64,000 nt of DNA from Peptostreptococcus russellii (GCF_900110295.1 NZ_FODF01000001.1:62001-126000); one strand, 5' to 3'; positions 51,632-62,600 are shown, numbered from the stretch's first letter. Program-made: numbers and translations. The notes: generated by a model from the letters alone, not told the origin.

Positions 51632-54600
51632 ATGAAAAATTTTATAGAATTTCTTGAGTCAATAGAGATTAGTAAAGAATCTTTGACAAAAGGTTTTGAA
51701 GAATTAATTATAGATAGAACTATATTAAAAAAGAAAAGCGGAATATGTGTTTTTTATTTGAGCTCCAAGTCTGTCGTTCTTCACGAAAGACTAGAAAATA
51801 TAAGAAAAGAAATGGAAAAGAAACTTTGTCCTCCTATTGATTCAATCAAAGTTATTTTAAAAATAGAAGGATATGAGAAAAAGCCTTTAAAGAAGGTCAT
51901 AAAAAAGTATTGGCCTAATATATTTTATCTTATCAAACAAAATTGCCCTTCTGTTTTGGCATATAGTAACGATTTGGAACATCTGTGTATCGATGATTTA
52001 TTGAAAATAAAAGCTCCAAACGAATTTATTTTCAATAGACTTAAAGAAAAAGAACTAGATGAAAAAATTAAAACAATGATATTTGAGGAGTTGGGAATAG
52101 AAGTAAATGTTATTCTTGAAAAAGCTAAAGAGAATAAGCATGAAGAAGATGAAATAAAGAAAATAATAAGAGCACAAGAAATGGAAACTATGAAAATAAT
52201 CTCTAAACTTGAGCTTGAAAATAATAAAAAAGAAATTGTAGAAGATGAAAAGTATGTTGTAGAATTTGAAGTAGATCCAGATATTATTTATGGTGAAAAT
52301 GTATCGGCATTTTATAAGGATATAGAAGAAATAGATGAAAACAGCAGAACCGTTGCAATAATTGGAGAGATTTTTGATATTGATACAAAGGAACTTAGAA
52401 ATGGTAAAACTTTGTATAGTATGTTTGTTACAGATTATAGCTCTGCAATCTCTTGCAAGGTATATCTTGATGATAGAACAAGAGAGAAGGTAATTTCTGA
52501 AACAAAACCTGGAACATATGTAAAGATTAAGGGAGATATATTATTCAATTCATATTCAGATGAACTTGAACTAAACGTTACAGGTATTAAAAGGGAAAAA
52601 AGAGTTGTGAGAAAAGATGAAGCTGATGAAAAAAGAGTAGAGTTACACCTCCACACCCAGATGTCTGCAATGGATTCAGTCGTACCTGTGAAAAAAGTTA
52701 TAAACACAGCTATTGAATGGGGACATAAGGCTATTGCAATTACTGATCATGGAGTTGTTCAAGCCTTTCCAGATGCTATGAATGCATCTAAGGGAAAGGA
52801 TATAAAGATACTTTATGGAGTGGAAGCCTATCTTGTAGATGACGATCAGGAGATAATAGCAGATGCTAACGATTTAGACTTTAATCAGAAATTCGTAGTT
52901 TTTGATATAGAAACCACTGGATTTTCTCCTATAAATGATAATATTACTGAAATAGGAGCCGTGCTTGTTGAAAATGGTACAATTGTTGAGAATTTCTCTA
53001 CTTTTGTAAATCCTGAAATGGATATTTCTTATGAAATTCAAGGTTTAACAAGAATAACGAATGAGATGGTAGAAGATGCTCCTAAAATAGATGAGGCTTT
53101 AAAAAAGTTTATGGATTTTGCAGAAGGAGCAGTTTTAGTGGCACATAATGCAGATTTTGACACAGGTTTTATTTCTGAAAAATGCAAACTTGTAGGGATA
53201 GATTACAATCATGCTAAAATAGATACTCTTATGCTAGCTAGAGTTCTTCTTAAAAATATTAAGAAATTTAGTCTAGATAAGGTATGTAAGGAATTAAATA
53301 TTAATTTATCTGGACATCATAGAGCTGTAAATGATGCAGCTGCCACAGCTGAAGTATTTATTAACTTTATAGAAAGGTTTAAAAAAGACGGCGCAGAGAA
53401 ACTTTCTGATGTTAATAAAATATATGGTAAAGTGGACTATACAAAGTTGAGACCAACACATGCTATTATTTTTGCTAAAAATCAAGATGGTTTAAAGAGT
53501 CTTTATGAAATGATATCAGATTCTCATATAGAACATTTTTATAAAACACCTAGAATATTAAAAAGTATTCTTTTGAAAAAAAGAGAAAATTTAATAATCG
53601 GTAGTGCTTGTTCAAGTGGAGAACTATATAATGCAGTTCAGAGAAATAAAAGTGAAAAAGAAATTGAAAATATATTAAAACTATATGATTATATTGAAGT
53701 TCAGCCACTGGGAAATAATGAATACATGATAAAAAATGGCGATGTAAAGGATAAAGACGAACTTATAAAGATAAATATGAAGCTAATAGAGTTAGGGGAA
53801 AAGTATAATAAACCTGTAGTTGCAACAGGAGATGTTCATACAATGGAGCCGTATGAGTATATTTATAGAGATATTTTAAAGTACTCACAAGGTTTTTCAA
53901 AGTTGGATTCAAATAGTAGTTTATACTTTAGAACAACTAGCGAAATGTTAGATGAATTTTACTACTTGCCAGAAGAGAAATCAAGAGAAATAGTAATAGA
54001 AAATCCTAATAAAATAGTTGATATGATTGGAGATGTTAAGCCTATCCCAGATGAAACTTATCCACCGGTTATTGAAGGCTCAGAAGAAGAGTTGAGGAAT
54101 ATGTGCTACAAGAAGGCTAGAAGAATTTATGGAGATGATTTGCCTGAAATTGTCGAGGCAAGACTAGAGAGAGAACTAAACTCTATTATAGGGAATGGAT
54201 ATGCAGTTATGTATATAATTGCCAATAAATTGGTAGCAAAATCTCTCTCTGATGGATACTTAGTTGGATCGAGAGGTTCGGTAGGATCTTCTTTTGCAGC
54301 TACAATGAGTGACATCACCGAAGTAAATCCTCTTCCAGCACACTATATATGTCCGAATCCAGATTGCAAACATAGTCACTTTTTTGCAGTAGGTGAATGG
54401 GGATCTGGTATAGACCTTCCTGCTAAAAAATGTGAGAAATGTGGAAGTGAGATGATAAGAGATGGGCATGATATACCATTTGAAGTTTTCTTAGGATTTG
54501 AAGGTGATAAAGAACCCGATATAGATCTTAATTTCTCGGGGATATACCAGCCAGTAATTCATAAATATACTGAAGAATTATTCGGTGAAGGATATACATA

Positions 54601-55939
54601 TAGAGCAGGAACAATAGGTACTGTAAAAGATAAAACAGCATTTGGATATGTAAAAAAATTCTCTGAGGAAAATAATTTATTTTTCTCAAAAACAAAAATG
54701 AGTTGGTTATCTCAGGGATGTACGGGCGTAAAAAAGACTTCTGGCCAACATCCAGGTGGTGTAATGGTAATACCAGATTATAAAGACGTACATGATTTTA
54801 CACCAATTCAGTATCCAGCAAATGATAGCACTTCAGGAGTAAAAACAACTCACTTTGATTACCATTCAATAAGTGGTAGAATATTGAAGCTAGATATACT
54901 AGGACACGACGGTCCTACAATTATTAGAATGTTGGAGGATATGATAGGAATAAAAATAACGGATATTCCTTTGGATGATAAAGAAACAATGTCTATTTTT
55001 ACATCTACAGAGGCTTTAGGTGTTACTGAAGAAGAAATAGGTACTCCAGTAGGAAGTCTTGCTGTTCCGGAATTTGGAACAAAGTTTACAAGGCAGATGC
55101 TTATTGACACAAAGCCTACTACCTTTGCAGAGCTTGTGAGAATTTCTGGTCTTTCTCATGGTACTGATGTTTGGGTTAATAATGCTCAAGATTTGGTAAG
55201 GGGAAATGTAGTTGGATTAAAGGAAGTTATATCTACTAGAGACGATATAATGAACTATCTTATATTCAGTGGACTGGAAGCTAAAATGGCCTTTACTATA
55301 ATGGAAAATGTAAGAAAAGGAAGAGGTTTAAAACCTGAATTTGAAAAAGCTATGAGAGCTAATAATGTTCCGGATTGGTATATAAATTCGTGTAAAAAAA
55401 TAAAATACATGTTTCCAAAAGCTCATGCAGTTGCCTATGTAATGACCTCTTTTAGAATAGCATATTGCAAAGTTCATCATCCTGAGGCATTTTATGCAAC
55501 CTACTTTACGACAAAGGTTGAAGATTTTGATATAAGTCTTTGTACAAGTGGAATAGATGCTGTAAAAAAGAGAATGCGAGAGATAGAAGAACTTGGTAAC
55601 AAAGCTACAGCAAAAGAACATAATCAGTATACTATTTTAGAGGTTGTAGTAGAAATGTATGCAAGAAAAATAGAGTTTTTAAATGTCGATTTATATAAAT
55701 CTCATGCCTATGAGTTCCAAATTGCAGAGAAGGGGAAGATTCTTCCTCCAATGGTTTCTCTTCAAGGTATGGGGCTAAATGCTGCAGAGAGTATAGTGGA
55801 AGAAAGAAAAAATGGAGAATTCCTTTCAAAAGAAGATCTTTTGAAGAGAACTAAAATATCAAAAACAGTAGTTGAAAAACTGACTGAACATGGTACTCTT
55901 GCAAATATGAGTGAGAAAAATCAGGTTTCTTTCTTCTAG
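51632..55939 (+). CDS. polC: DNA polymerase III alpha subunit, PolC type
   Basis: PolC is the main replicase of low-GC Gram-positives. Over 1435 residues: an N-terminal domain, an OB fold (about 240-325, VAIIGEIFDIDTKEL), the PHP domain (VELHLHTQMSAMDSV near 336-350, then ITDHGVVQAFPDA), an inserted DnaQ-like 3'-5' exonuclease (FVVFDIETTGFSPIND, LVAHNADFDTGF, HRAVNDAAATAEVF), and the polymerase. The polymerase shows GSRGSVGSSFAATMSDITE, a Cys4 zinc knuckle (CPNPDCKH, CEKCG), EPDIDLNFSG and SGQHPGGVMVIP. AAGGAGG precedes the ATG. The presence of PolC supports Firmicutes. Confidence 0.98.
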   Translation: MKNFIEFLESIEISKESLTKGFEELIIDRTILKKKSGICVFYLSSKSVVLHERLENIRKEMEKKLCPPIDSIKVILKIEGYEKKPLKKVIKKYWPNIFYLIKQNCPSVLAYSNDLEHLCIDDLLKIKAPNEFIFNRLKEKELDEKIKTMIFEELGIEVNVILEKAKENKHEEDEIKKIIRAQEMETMKIISKLELENNKKEIVEDEKYVVEFEVDPDIIYGENVSAFYKDIEEIDENSRTVAIIGEIFDIDTKELRNGKTLYSMFVTDYSSAISCKVYLDDRTREKVISETKPGTYVKIKGDILFNSYSDELELNVTGIKREKRVVRKDEADEKRVELHLHTQMSAMDSVVPVKKVINTAIEWGHKAIAITDHGVVQAFPDAMNASKGKDIKILYGVEAYLVDDDQEIIADANDLDFNQKFVVFDIETTGFSPINDNITEIGAVLVENGTIVENFSTFVNPEMDISYEIQGLTRITNEMVEDAPKIDEALKKFMDFAEGAVLVAHNADFDTGFISEKCKLVGIDYNHAKIDTLMLARVLLKNIKKFSLDKVCKELNINLSGHHRAVNDAAATAEVFINFIERFKKDGAEKLSDVNKIYGKVDYTKLRPTHAIIFAKNQDGLKSLYEMISDSHIEHFYKTPRILKSILLKKRENLIIGSACSSGELYNAVQRNKSEKEIENILKLYDYIEVQPLGNNEYMIKNGDVKDKDELIKINMKLIELGEKYNKPVVATGDVHTMEPYEYIYRDILKYSQGFSKLDSNSSLYFRTTSEMLDEFYYLPEEKSREIVIENPNKIVDMIGDVKPIPDETYPPVIEGSEEELRNMCYKKARRIYGDDLPEIVEARLERELNSIIGNGYAVMYIIANKLVAKSLSDGYLVGSRGSVGSSFAATMSDITEVNPLPAHYICPNPDCKHSHFFAVGEWGSGIDLPAKKCEKCGSEMIRDGHDIPFEVFLGFEGDKEPDIDLNFSGIYQPVIHKYTEELFGEGYTYRAGTIGTVKDKTAFGYVKKFSEENNLFFSKTKMSWLSQGCTGVKKTSGQHPGGVMVIPDYKDVHDFTPIQYPANDSTSGVKTTHFDYHSISGRILKLDILGHDGPTIIRMLEDMIGIKITDIPLDDKETMSIFTSTEALGVTEEEIGTPVGSLAVPEFGTKFTRQMLIDTKPTTFAELVRISGLSHGTDVWVNNAQDLVRGNVVGLKEVISTRDDIMNYLIFSGLEAKMAFTIMENVRKGRGLKPEFEKAMRANNVPDWYINSCKKIKYMFPKAHAVAYVMTSFRIAYCKVHHPEAFYATYFTTKVEDFDISLCTSGIDAVKKRMREIEELGNKATAKEHNQYTILEVVVEMYARKIEFLNVDLYKSHAYEFQIAEKGKILPPMVSLQGMGLNAAESIVEERKNGEFLSKEDLLKRTKISKTVVEKLTEHGTLANMSEKNQVSFF

Positions 55940-56007
55940 AAGTAAAGAAATTAGAGAGAGTAAGTTTTTAGTATTGTTTAAAATTTTTTAAAAAAGGTGG
56001 AAGAGAT

Positions 56008-56925
56008 ATGAGTAGAAAGTTAAAAGTTAATTTATTTAGTTTGGGGACAATATTTTTTTGGTCTCTAGCATTTCCGTTTTCAAAGCTTGCAATGGAGCAT
56101 TTTACACCCTATACCCTAGGGTTTTTAAGGGTTTTGATTGCATCTGTAACACTTTTGATTATAGGAAAATTCGCCGGAAATAGATCTCCTAAAAAAAGAG
56201 ACCTGCTATGGTTTTTACTATCTGGTGCGTGTGGATTTGGATTTTACTTATTTGCATTTAATAAAGGAATTCAAACTTTGACATCTGCTTCTTCAAGTAT
56301 AGTAATAGCGATGACACCTGTGTTTACAGCTGTAGCTGCAAATTATATTTATAAAGAAAAGCTTAATATCATAGGTTGGGTAACGCTTATAACGGCTTTT
56401 TCTGGGGTAGTAATAATGATGCTTTGGGATGGAGTATTATCCATAAATGAAGGTATCTTTTGGACTTTGGGAGCGTCTATTTTATTTTGTATATACAATT
56501 TATTAAATAGAAAACTTTCAACATTAGGATACAAGGCTATAGAAATAGTTACTTATAGTATGATGGCATCGGTTTTAGTTCTTTCACCTTTTGCATTAAA
56601 GGGAGCAAAAGAAGTTGCAACAGCTGATATTAGTCAATTGACAGTATTGCTTATACTTGGTATATTTAGCAGTGCGATTGCATATTATTTATGGAGTTTG
56701 GCACTTTCAATAACAGATAATATAAGTGATGTTACAAATTATAGTTTTGTAACACCTTTTGGAGCAACTATACTGGGATCTCTTATTTTAAAGGAAGTTC
56801 CTGGCATTGGAACTTTAATAGGTGGGGCGATTATTATATTAAGTATAATAATTTTCAGTAAAAAAGGGAAAAAAGCTTTCAACCCAAATCAAATAGAAAA
56901 ATTAAAAGATGACTTTGAAAACTGA
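56008..56925 (+). CDS. DMT superfamily (EamA) transporter
   Basis: This 305-residue membrane protein has ten hydrophobic segments in two EamA repeats. The first repeat has FFWSLAFPFSKLAMEHFTPY and FLRVLIASVTLL; FNKGIQTLTSASSSIVIAM is a family motif before the end of each repeat, with SAIAYYLWSLALSITDNIS in the second. Such proteins export metabolites or amino acids; the substrate is not predictable. AAAGGTGG precedes the ATG. It follows polC by 68 bases and may be read through from it. Confidence 0.92.
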   Translation: MSRKLKVNLFSLGTIFFWSLAFPFSKLAMEHFTPYTLGFLRVLIASVTLLIIGKFAGNRSPKKRDLLWFLLSGACGFGFYLFAFNKGIQTLTSASSSIVIAMTPVFTAVAANYIYKEKLNIIGWVTLITAFSGVVIMMLWDGVLSINEGIFWTLGASILFCIYNLLNRKLSTLGYKAIEIVTYSMMASVLVLSPFALKGAKEVATADISQLTVLLILGIFSSAIAYYLWSLALSITDNISDVTNYSFVTPFGATILGSLILKEVPGIGTLIGGAIIILSIIIFSKKGKKAFNPNQIEKLKDDFEN

Positions 56926-57065
56926 TAAATTTAAGAGAAAAAAGAAAAAATATATAGATTTAATAAATACTTTAAAAAAATTAAATATATAATTATATTA
57001 TTAAGATTTATATAAAATAAAACAATAATAAAACAATTCAAATCAAGCATTATTAAGCTATGATA

Positions 57066-57095
57066 TAGACAAATTAAGTCATAACGTGATATAAT
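57066..57095 (+). promoter_or_regulatory. Promoter of efp
   Basis: TAGACA (57066-57071) and TATAAT (57090-57095) are 18 bases apart, and TGA before the -10 gives an extended element. The rest of 56926-57149 is AT-rich without other features. Confidence 0.75.
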
Positions 57096-57149
57096 TAATT
57101 GGATAATTATTAATATAATAAAATTATATGATAAATTGGAGGAATAAGT

Positions 57150-57710
57150 ATGGTAACAGCAAGTGATTTTAGAAAAGGTGTAACATTCGAAAAGGATGGA
57201 CAGCCTTGTCTAGTAGTTGATTTCCAGCACGTTAAGCCTGGAAAGGGTGCTGCGTTCGTAAGAACTAAGTACAAGAATTTATTAACAGGAGCAATAAGAG
57301 AAGAAGCTTTCAATCCAAGTGATAAGTTCCCAAAAGCTAATATAGAAACTAAGCAGATGCAGTATTTATATAACGATGGTGAACTATACTATTTCATGGA
57401 TGAAGAAACTTATGATCAGATACCTCTAAACTATGAACAGGTTGAAGATGCTATAAAGTTCATGAAGGAAAATGAAGTTGCTACAATAAGATTCTATCAG
57501 GGATCTCCATTCCAGGTTGAAGGACCTAACTTCGTAGAATTAGAAGTTACTGAAACTGAACCAGGTATAAAGGGAGACACAGCAAGTAATGTTACAAAGG
57601 CTGCTACAGTTGAAACAGGAGCTGTAATTCAGGTACCTTTATTTATTAACGTTGGAGACAAGGTTAAGATAGATACTAGAACAAGTGAATATCTATCTAG
57701 AGTAAACTAG
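57150..57710 (+). CDS. efp: Elongation factor P
   Basis: EF-P rescues ribosomes stalled at polyproline. The 186-residue protein has three beta-barrel domains; the loop [13 protein letters not shown] places the modifiable lysine at Lys32, flanked by PGKG as in Bacillus (where Lys32 carries 5-aminopentanol) rather than the E. coli type. The C-terminus has [19 protein letters not shown] and [23 protein letters not shown] precedes the ATG. It is a single-gene unit; no EpmA/EpmB genes are near. Confidence 0.97.
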   Translation: MVTASDFRKGVTFEKDGQPCLVVDFQHVKPGKGAAFVRTKYKNLLTGAIREEAFNPSDKFPKANIETKQMQYLYNDGELYYFMDEETYDQIPLNYEQVEDAIKFMKENEVATIRFYQGSPFQVEGPNFVELEVTETEPGIKGDTASNVTKAATVETGAVIQVPLFINVGDKVKIDTRTSEYLSRVN

Positions 57711-57718
57711 TTTAAAAA

Positions 57719-57755
57719 TAAAAATACCTGTTGATACACAGGTATTTTTATTTTT
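57719..57755 (+). terminator. Terminator of efp
   Basis: AAAATACCTGT pairs with ACAGGTATTTT around a six-base loop, then TATTTTT. Confidence 0.9.
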
Positions 57756-57783
57756 AGAGATGTACTATAAAAGAATATCTATT

Positions 57784-57806
57784 TGAAGAGAAGTCTCTTC
57801 TCTTCA
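57784..57806 (+). promoter_or_regulatory. Perfect hairpin in the rnc leader
   Basis: TGAAGAGAAG and CTTCTCTTCA form a perfect 10-bp stem with a TCT loop. There is no T-run, so it is not a terminator. It lies about 40 bases before the RNase III gene and resembles in principle the self-cleavage stems known upstream of rnc in other bacteria. Confidence 0.6.
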
Positions 57807-57847
57807 GTTAGGTGTTCTAATTATTTTTTAATTAAGGAGTGGTGAGA

Positions 57848-58558
57848 GTGTCATCGTTTGAACATGCAATTAACGACAATATAAAAGAATTTGAGAAAAA
57901 AATAGGTTATACTTTTAAGAACAAGGAATATATACAAATAGCACTTACACATTCGTCTTTTGCCAATGAACATAAACAGTTTAAATACAACGAAAGATTA
58001 GAGTTTTTAGGTGATTCAGTTTTGGGTCTAGTAGTGAGCGATTATCTGTTTAATGTAAGAAAAGATCTTCCAGAAGGAAAATTGACAAAATTCAGAGCAA
58101 ATGTGGTTTGTGAAGAATCTCTTAGCAGAGTAGCTAGAAAACTTGATATTGGAAAGTTTTTATTTCTAGGTAAGGGAGAAAAAATCTGCGGAGGAAGAAA
58201 TAGAGACTCTATACTTGCAGATGCTACAGAAGCTATAATTGCAGCAATATATCTTGATGGTGGTCTTGAACATGCTGAAAAATTTATATTGCTAAACCTA
58301 AGAGATATAATATCAAATACGATAGATGGAAATATCTTCAGAGACTATAAGACAATTTTGCAAGAAATAATACAAAAAAAGAGTGGAAAGGTTTCTTACA
58401 GACTTGTAAGTGAACACGGTCCTGATCATAATAAGGAATTTGAAATGGTAGTAAAAAGTGGTCAGACAGTTTTAGGAAGTGGAAGAGGAAGAAATAAAAA
58501 AGAAGCAGAAAAAGAAGCAGCTAAGAATGCACTTATAAATATGGGAGAAGAAATATAA
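57848..58558 (+). CDS. rnc: Ribonuclease III
   Basis: RNase III cuts double-stranded RNA in rRNA precursors and regulatory duplexes. The signature NERLEFLGDSVLGLVVSDYL holds the catalytic Glu/Asp residues; ADATEAIIAAIYLDGG is the second acidic site. A double-stranded RNA-binding domain ends the 236-residue protein (DYKTILQEIIQKKSGKVSY, KKEAEKEAAKNAL). Three in-frame GTGs (57839, 57842, 57848) follow AAGGAG; only 57848 has normal spacing of eight bases. smc and ftsY follow after one gene, the usual rnc-smc-ftsY order. Confidence 0.95.
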   Translation: MSSFEHAINDNIKEFEKKIGYTFKNKEYIQIALTHSSFANEHKQFKYNERLEFLGDSVLGLVVSDYLFNVRKDLPEGKLTKFRANVVCEESLSRVARKLDIGKFLFLGKGEKICGGRNRDSILADATEAIIAAIYLDGGLEHAEKFILLNLRDIISNTIDGNIFRDYKTILQEIIQKKSGKVSYRLVSEHGPDHNKEFEMVVKSGQTVLGSGRGRNKKEAEKEAAKNALINMGEEI

Positions 58559-58559
58559 A

Positions 58560-59627
58560 ATGAAGAAGAAAATAATACCTATTTTCGTGCCTCATCAAGG
58601 TTGTCCTCATGACTGCATATTTTGCAATCAGAAAAAAATAACTGGAGTATCTACAGATATGACAGGAGAAAAAGCAAGAAATATCATTGAAGACAGTTTG
58701 AAAACAATAGATAGAGATGCAGAAGTAGAGATAGCTTTCTTCGGTGGAAGTTTTACAGCAATTGATAAGGATAAACAAATAGAACTTTTGTCAGTTGCAA
58801 AAGAATACAAGGACAGAGGACTTGTAAAAGATATTAGAATGTCTACAAGACCTGATTGTATAGACGAGGAAGAACTTGAACTTATAAAAACTTATGGAGC
58901 TACTATTATAGAACTAGGAGTTCAATCAATGGACGAAAAGGTTCTAATGGAAAGTTTAAGAGGGCATGAAAGAGATGTAGTGTACAAAAGCTCCAAACTG
59001 ATAAAGGACTTTGGTTTTAGGCTTGGTCTTCAGATGATGATAGGTCTTCCTACAGACTCTGAAGATAAGTGTATATATACAGCTAGAGAGTTTATAAAGA
59101 TAAAACCAGATTTTGTAAGAATATATCCAACTTTGGTTATCAAAGATACTGGTCTTGAAAATGCCTATAATGAAGGATATTATAAGGCTTTTACTCTTGA
59201 GGAAAGTATAGATATAGTAAAGAAATTAATAGTTCTTTATGAAATAAACGAAATAGGAATAATAAGAGTTGGTCTTCAGGCAACTGATGATATACAGTTG
59301 GGAATAGATGTTATTACCGGTCCTTATCATCCAGCTTTTAGAGAGCTTGTAAAGTCAAGAATGATAAGGGATTATCTTGAAAGTATACTGCCAAAAGATT
59401 TTAAGACACTAGTAATCTATACAAGTAACGAAAATATATCAACAGTAGTTGGAAATAAAAGATCAAATAGAATCTTTATAAATAAGAGTTACAATGCTAA
59501 ATTTAAAACAAAAGTAGATGAAAGCTTAAAAGATTCTATAAAAATAGAAGTAGATGATAAAGTTATCAAAATAATAACATTTAAAGAAATGATATTGGAA
59601 CTTGAAAAAATATACGGCTTGTGTTAA
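58560..59627 (+). CDS. Radical SAM protein, Elp3-like without acetyltransferase domain
   Basis: This 355-residue protein has the cluster motif GCPHDCIFCNQ (CX3CX2C, about residues 14-24), then IAFFGGSFTAIDKDKQ, MSTRPDCIDEEELELIK and ELGVQSMDEKVL, features shared with Elp3 and oxygen-independent coproporphyrinogen oxidase-like proteins. Elp3 proper carries a C-terminal GNAT domain; here the remaining 100 residues do not resemble one. It lies between rnc and smc in many Clostridia. A tRNA-related role is possible but unproven. Its ATG is one base after the rnc stop. Confidence 0.88.
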   Translation: MKKKIIPIFVPHQGCPHDCIFCNQKKITGVSTDMTGEKARNIIEDSLKTIDRDAEVEIAFFGGSFTAIDKDKQIELLSVAKEYKDRGLVKDIRMSTRPDCIDEEELELIKTYGATIIELGVQSMDEKVLMESLRGHERDVVYKSSKLIKDFGFRLGLQMMIGLPTDSEDKCIYTAREFIKIKPDFVRIYPTLVIKDTGLENAYNEGYYKAFTLEESIDIVKKLIVLYEINEIGIIRVGLQATDDIQLGIDVITGPYHPAFRELVKSRMIRDYLESILPKDFKTLVIYTSNENISTVVGNKRSNRIFINKSYNAKFKTKVDESLKDSIKIEVDDKVIKIITFKEMILELEKIYGLC

Positions 59628-59642
59628 CCGAAAGGAGAAAGA

Positions 59643-62600
59643 ATGTATTTAAAAAAGCTATCATTAAAGGGATTTAAGTCCTTTCCGATAAAAACAGAGA
59701 TATTCTTTGAACAAGGAATTACTGCGATAGTGGGTCCGAATGGTAGTGGAAAAAGTAATATTTCAGATGCTATAAGATGGGTTCTTGGAGAACAAAGCAT
59801 AAAAAGTCTAAGAGGAGAAAAGATGGAAGATGTAATATTCTCTGGAACAGATAGCAAGAAACAACTGAACTACTGTGAAGTATCCTTGACATTAGATAAT
59901 ACACTTGGAGAAATAGATCTAGATTCAGATGAGATGATTGTAAAGAGAAGAGCTTACAGAACAGGAGAATCTGAATACTTTATAAATGGGAAGGCTTGTA
60001 GATTAAGAGATGTAAAAGAAACTCTTATGGATACAGGTATAGGTAAAGATGGATATTCGATTATAGAGCAGGGAAAGGTAGAAGAAATTTTAAGTAACAA
60101 TCCAGTCAATAGGAGAAAAGTATTTGATGAAGCTTGTGGAATAGCTAAATACAGATATAGAAAAAATGAGGCTGAGAAAAATCTTAAAAAGAGTAGTGAA
60201 AATCTATCTAGAATAGTCGATATATTTACAGAAATAGAAAAACAGATTGGACCACTGGAAAAACAACAGGAAAAGGCTAAGAAGTATTTAAAAATAAGTG
60301 AAGAATTAAAAAAGTTTGAAGTAAATGATATTATTAAGCAAAATGAAGACTATGAAAATGCAATAAATGACTTAGTTTTTCAAACTAATGAAGTAACTAA
60401 GGAAATAGAAGTATTGGAAAAGGAAAAGGTTGAATTAGAAAAGGAAATTTCGGAATTAGAAAAAGACATAAATTCTATAGAGATATATACAGATAAGTTA
60501 AATTCTGAAATGATGGAGCTCAATAATTTAATTAATAGTAATAAGACAGATGCTGAAATAACAGCTGAAAAAATTAAAAATAACAAGCAAGAAATTGATA
60601 GAAAAAAAGAAGAAACAGAGATATTAAAGAAAAAGTTGCTCCTAGCAAATAGAGAGTTTAAAAAAGCTAATGATAAAACTAATGAAAATTCATATATAAT
60701 AGAAGAATATGAAAAACAGCTTGGAAATAGTTTTGAGAACAAAAGAAATACGGAATTAAAATTAAATGAAATAAATAAAGAAATAGACGAAAATAAAGAA
60801 AAATCTGTTGAAATTCTTAAAAACAGAGAAGATATTTCAAATAGTATTACAAAACTTACTGCTAATATTGAAAATATGATGACTAAAAAGTCGGAAATAG
60901 AAGGAAATATATCCTCTATTAAAAATTCTATAATCAAATTAGAAAATGAAATATCAGATAAGAAACAAAAAGAAGAAAAACTTATAGAAGAAATTGATAA
61001 AGAAGAAAAGAAAGTAATTTCATTTAATGAAAAAATAGAGAGAATAAATACAGATGCAGCAAGATTTAATGAAAACTATCAAAAACACAATATGCAGATA
61101 GGTTCATTAAATGCCAAGAGAAATACCTACATGGATATGGAAAATCATCATGAAGGATTTAATAGAGGTGTTAGGGAAATTCTTAAAAATAAAAATATCG
61201 AAGGCATACACGGTGCATTTGGAGAGCTTATAAAAGTTCCTCAAAAATATGAAAAGGCAATAGAAGCATCATTAGGTGCTGCTATCCAAAATGTTGTAGT
61301 AGAAAATGAAAATATAGCTAAAGAGTCTATTTCTTATTTGAAAAAGAATAATTTAGGAAGAGTTACCTTCTTGCCGATGAATATAATCAAGGCTACTAGA
61401 TTTGATGTAAAAACAATGAAATCTACTGTAAAAGCAATAGGAATTGCTTCTGAACTTGTGAATTTTGATAATAGGTATAAGAATATAGTAGATAATCTTT
61501 TAGGAAGAGTAGTTGTAATAGAAAATATAGATCAAGCTATTTTATTTGCAAAAGATACACAGCATAGATATAAAATAGTAACTTTAGAAGGAGAGATACT
61601 AAACCCTGGCGGTTCAATGACCGGAGGAAGCCTAAAGTCTAGCGGTAATATTCTTTCAAGAAAGAGAATAATAGATGAGTTAGCAGAGGAAATAAATCAG
61701 AAAACTGTAATATTGAAGGATATGCTGATTTCAATAGAAGATTTAAAAACATCAAAGCAGAATACTAAGATTGATAGAGAAAAAAGCTTTAATAATAAAG
61801 CTCAACTTGAAAAAGAAAGAATAACTATTAATACCGAACTAAAAATGCTTGTTGAATCTCTTGAAAAAAGCAAGAATAGTTTATCGAAAAGCAAGAGCTT
61901 AATAGAAAATACAGATGAAGATATAGCAAAAAGTAAGCAAGTATGTGATCTTCATAAGGAAAAACTAAAAGAACTTGAAACTAAGGAAGGTGAGAAAGAA
62001 TCTAACTTAGAGCTTCTTTTAGAAAAAAAACTTAAATTAAAGGGTGAGTATGAAGAAGCAGTTAGAACTTATAATGATAAAAATCTTGAACTTACAAGAT
62101 TAAAGGCTTCTTTTGAAAATGAACTTACAGAGCTAGAAAGAATATCTTCAGAAATAAAGGATGGAAATAAAAAGATAGAAGATATTTCCAAAACAATAGA
62201 AGAAAAGAAAAAAGAGCTAGAAATACTTGCTGAATTAGAAGAAAAGTATAAGTTAGAAATAGAAGAAAATAGCAAAAAATATTCTCTTCTAGAAGAAAAG
62301 ATGAAAGAAAAGAAAGAAAGTAAAGAAGTTATAAAAGAAAAGTTTGAAGAAAAGAAGTCTATTTTAAGGAATAAGGATAGAAAACTTTTAGAAAGCAATG
62401 AAGAAAAGTTTAAATTGGATTCAAAATTAGAAAGAAATAAAAATTCCAGGGATAACTTGCTTTCTAATCTTTTTGAAAAGTACGAATTAACATATGTTCA
62501 AGCTTTGGAGTTTAAAGACACTACTATAAGTATAGATCGAAAAAGAATAGAAAAACTGAAAAGAGCTATAAAGGAGTTAGGAAATGTCAATATAGATTCC

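Noticed and set aside
60380-60937. A 185-codon minus-strand open frame
   Set aside because: It is antisense to the Lys/Glu-rich coiled coil of smc, which gives long Phe/Ser/Leu-rich shadow frames. No start signal.
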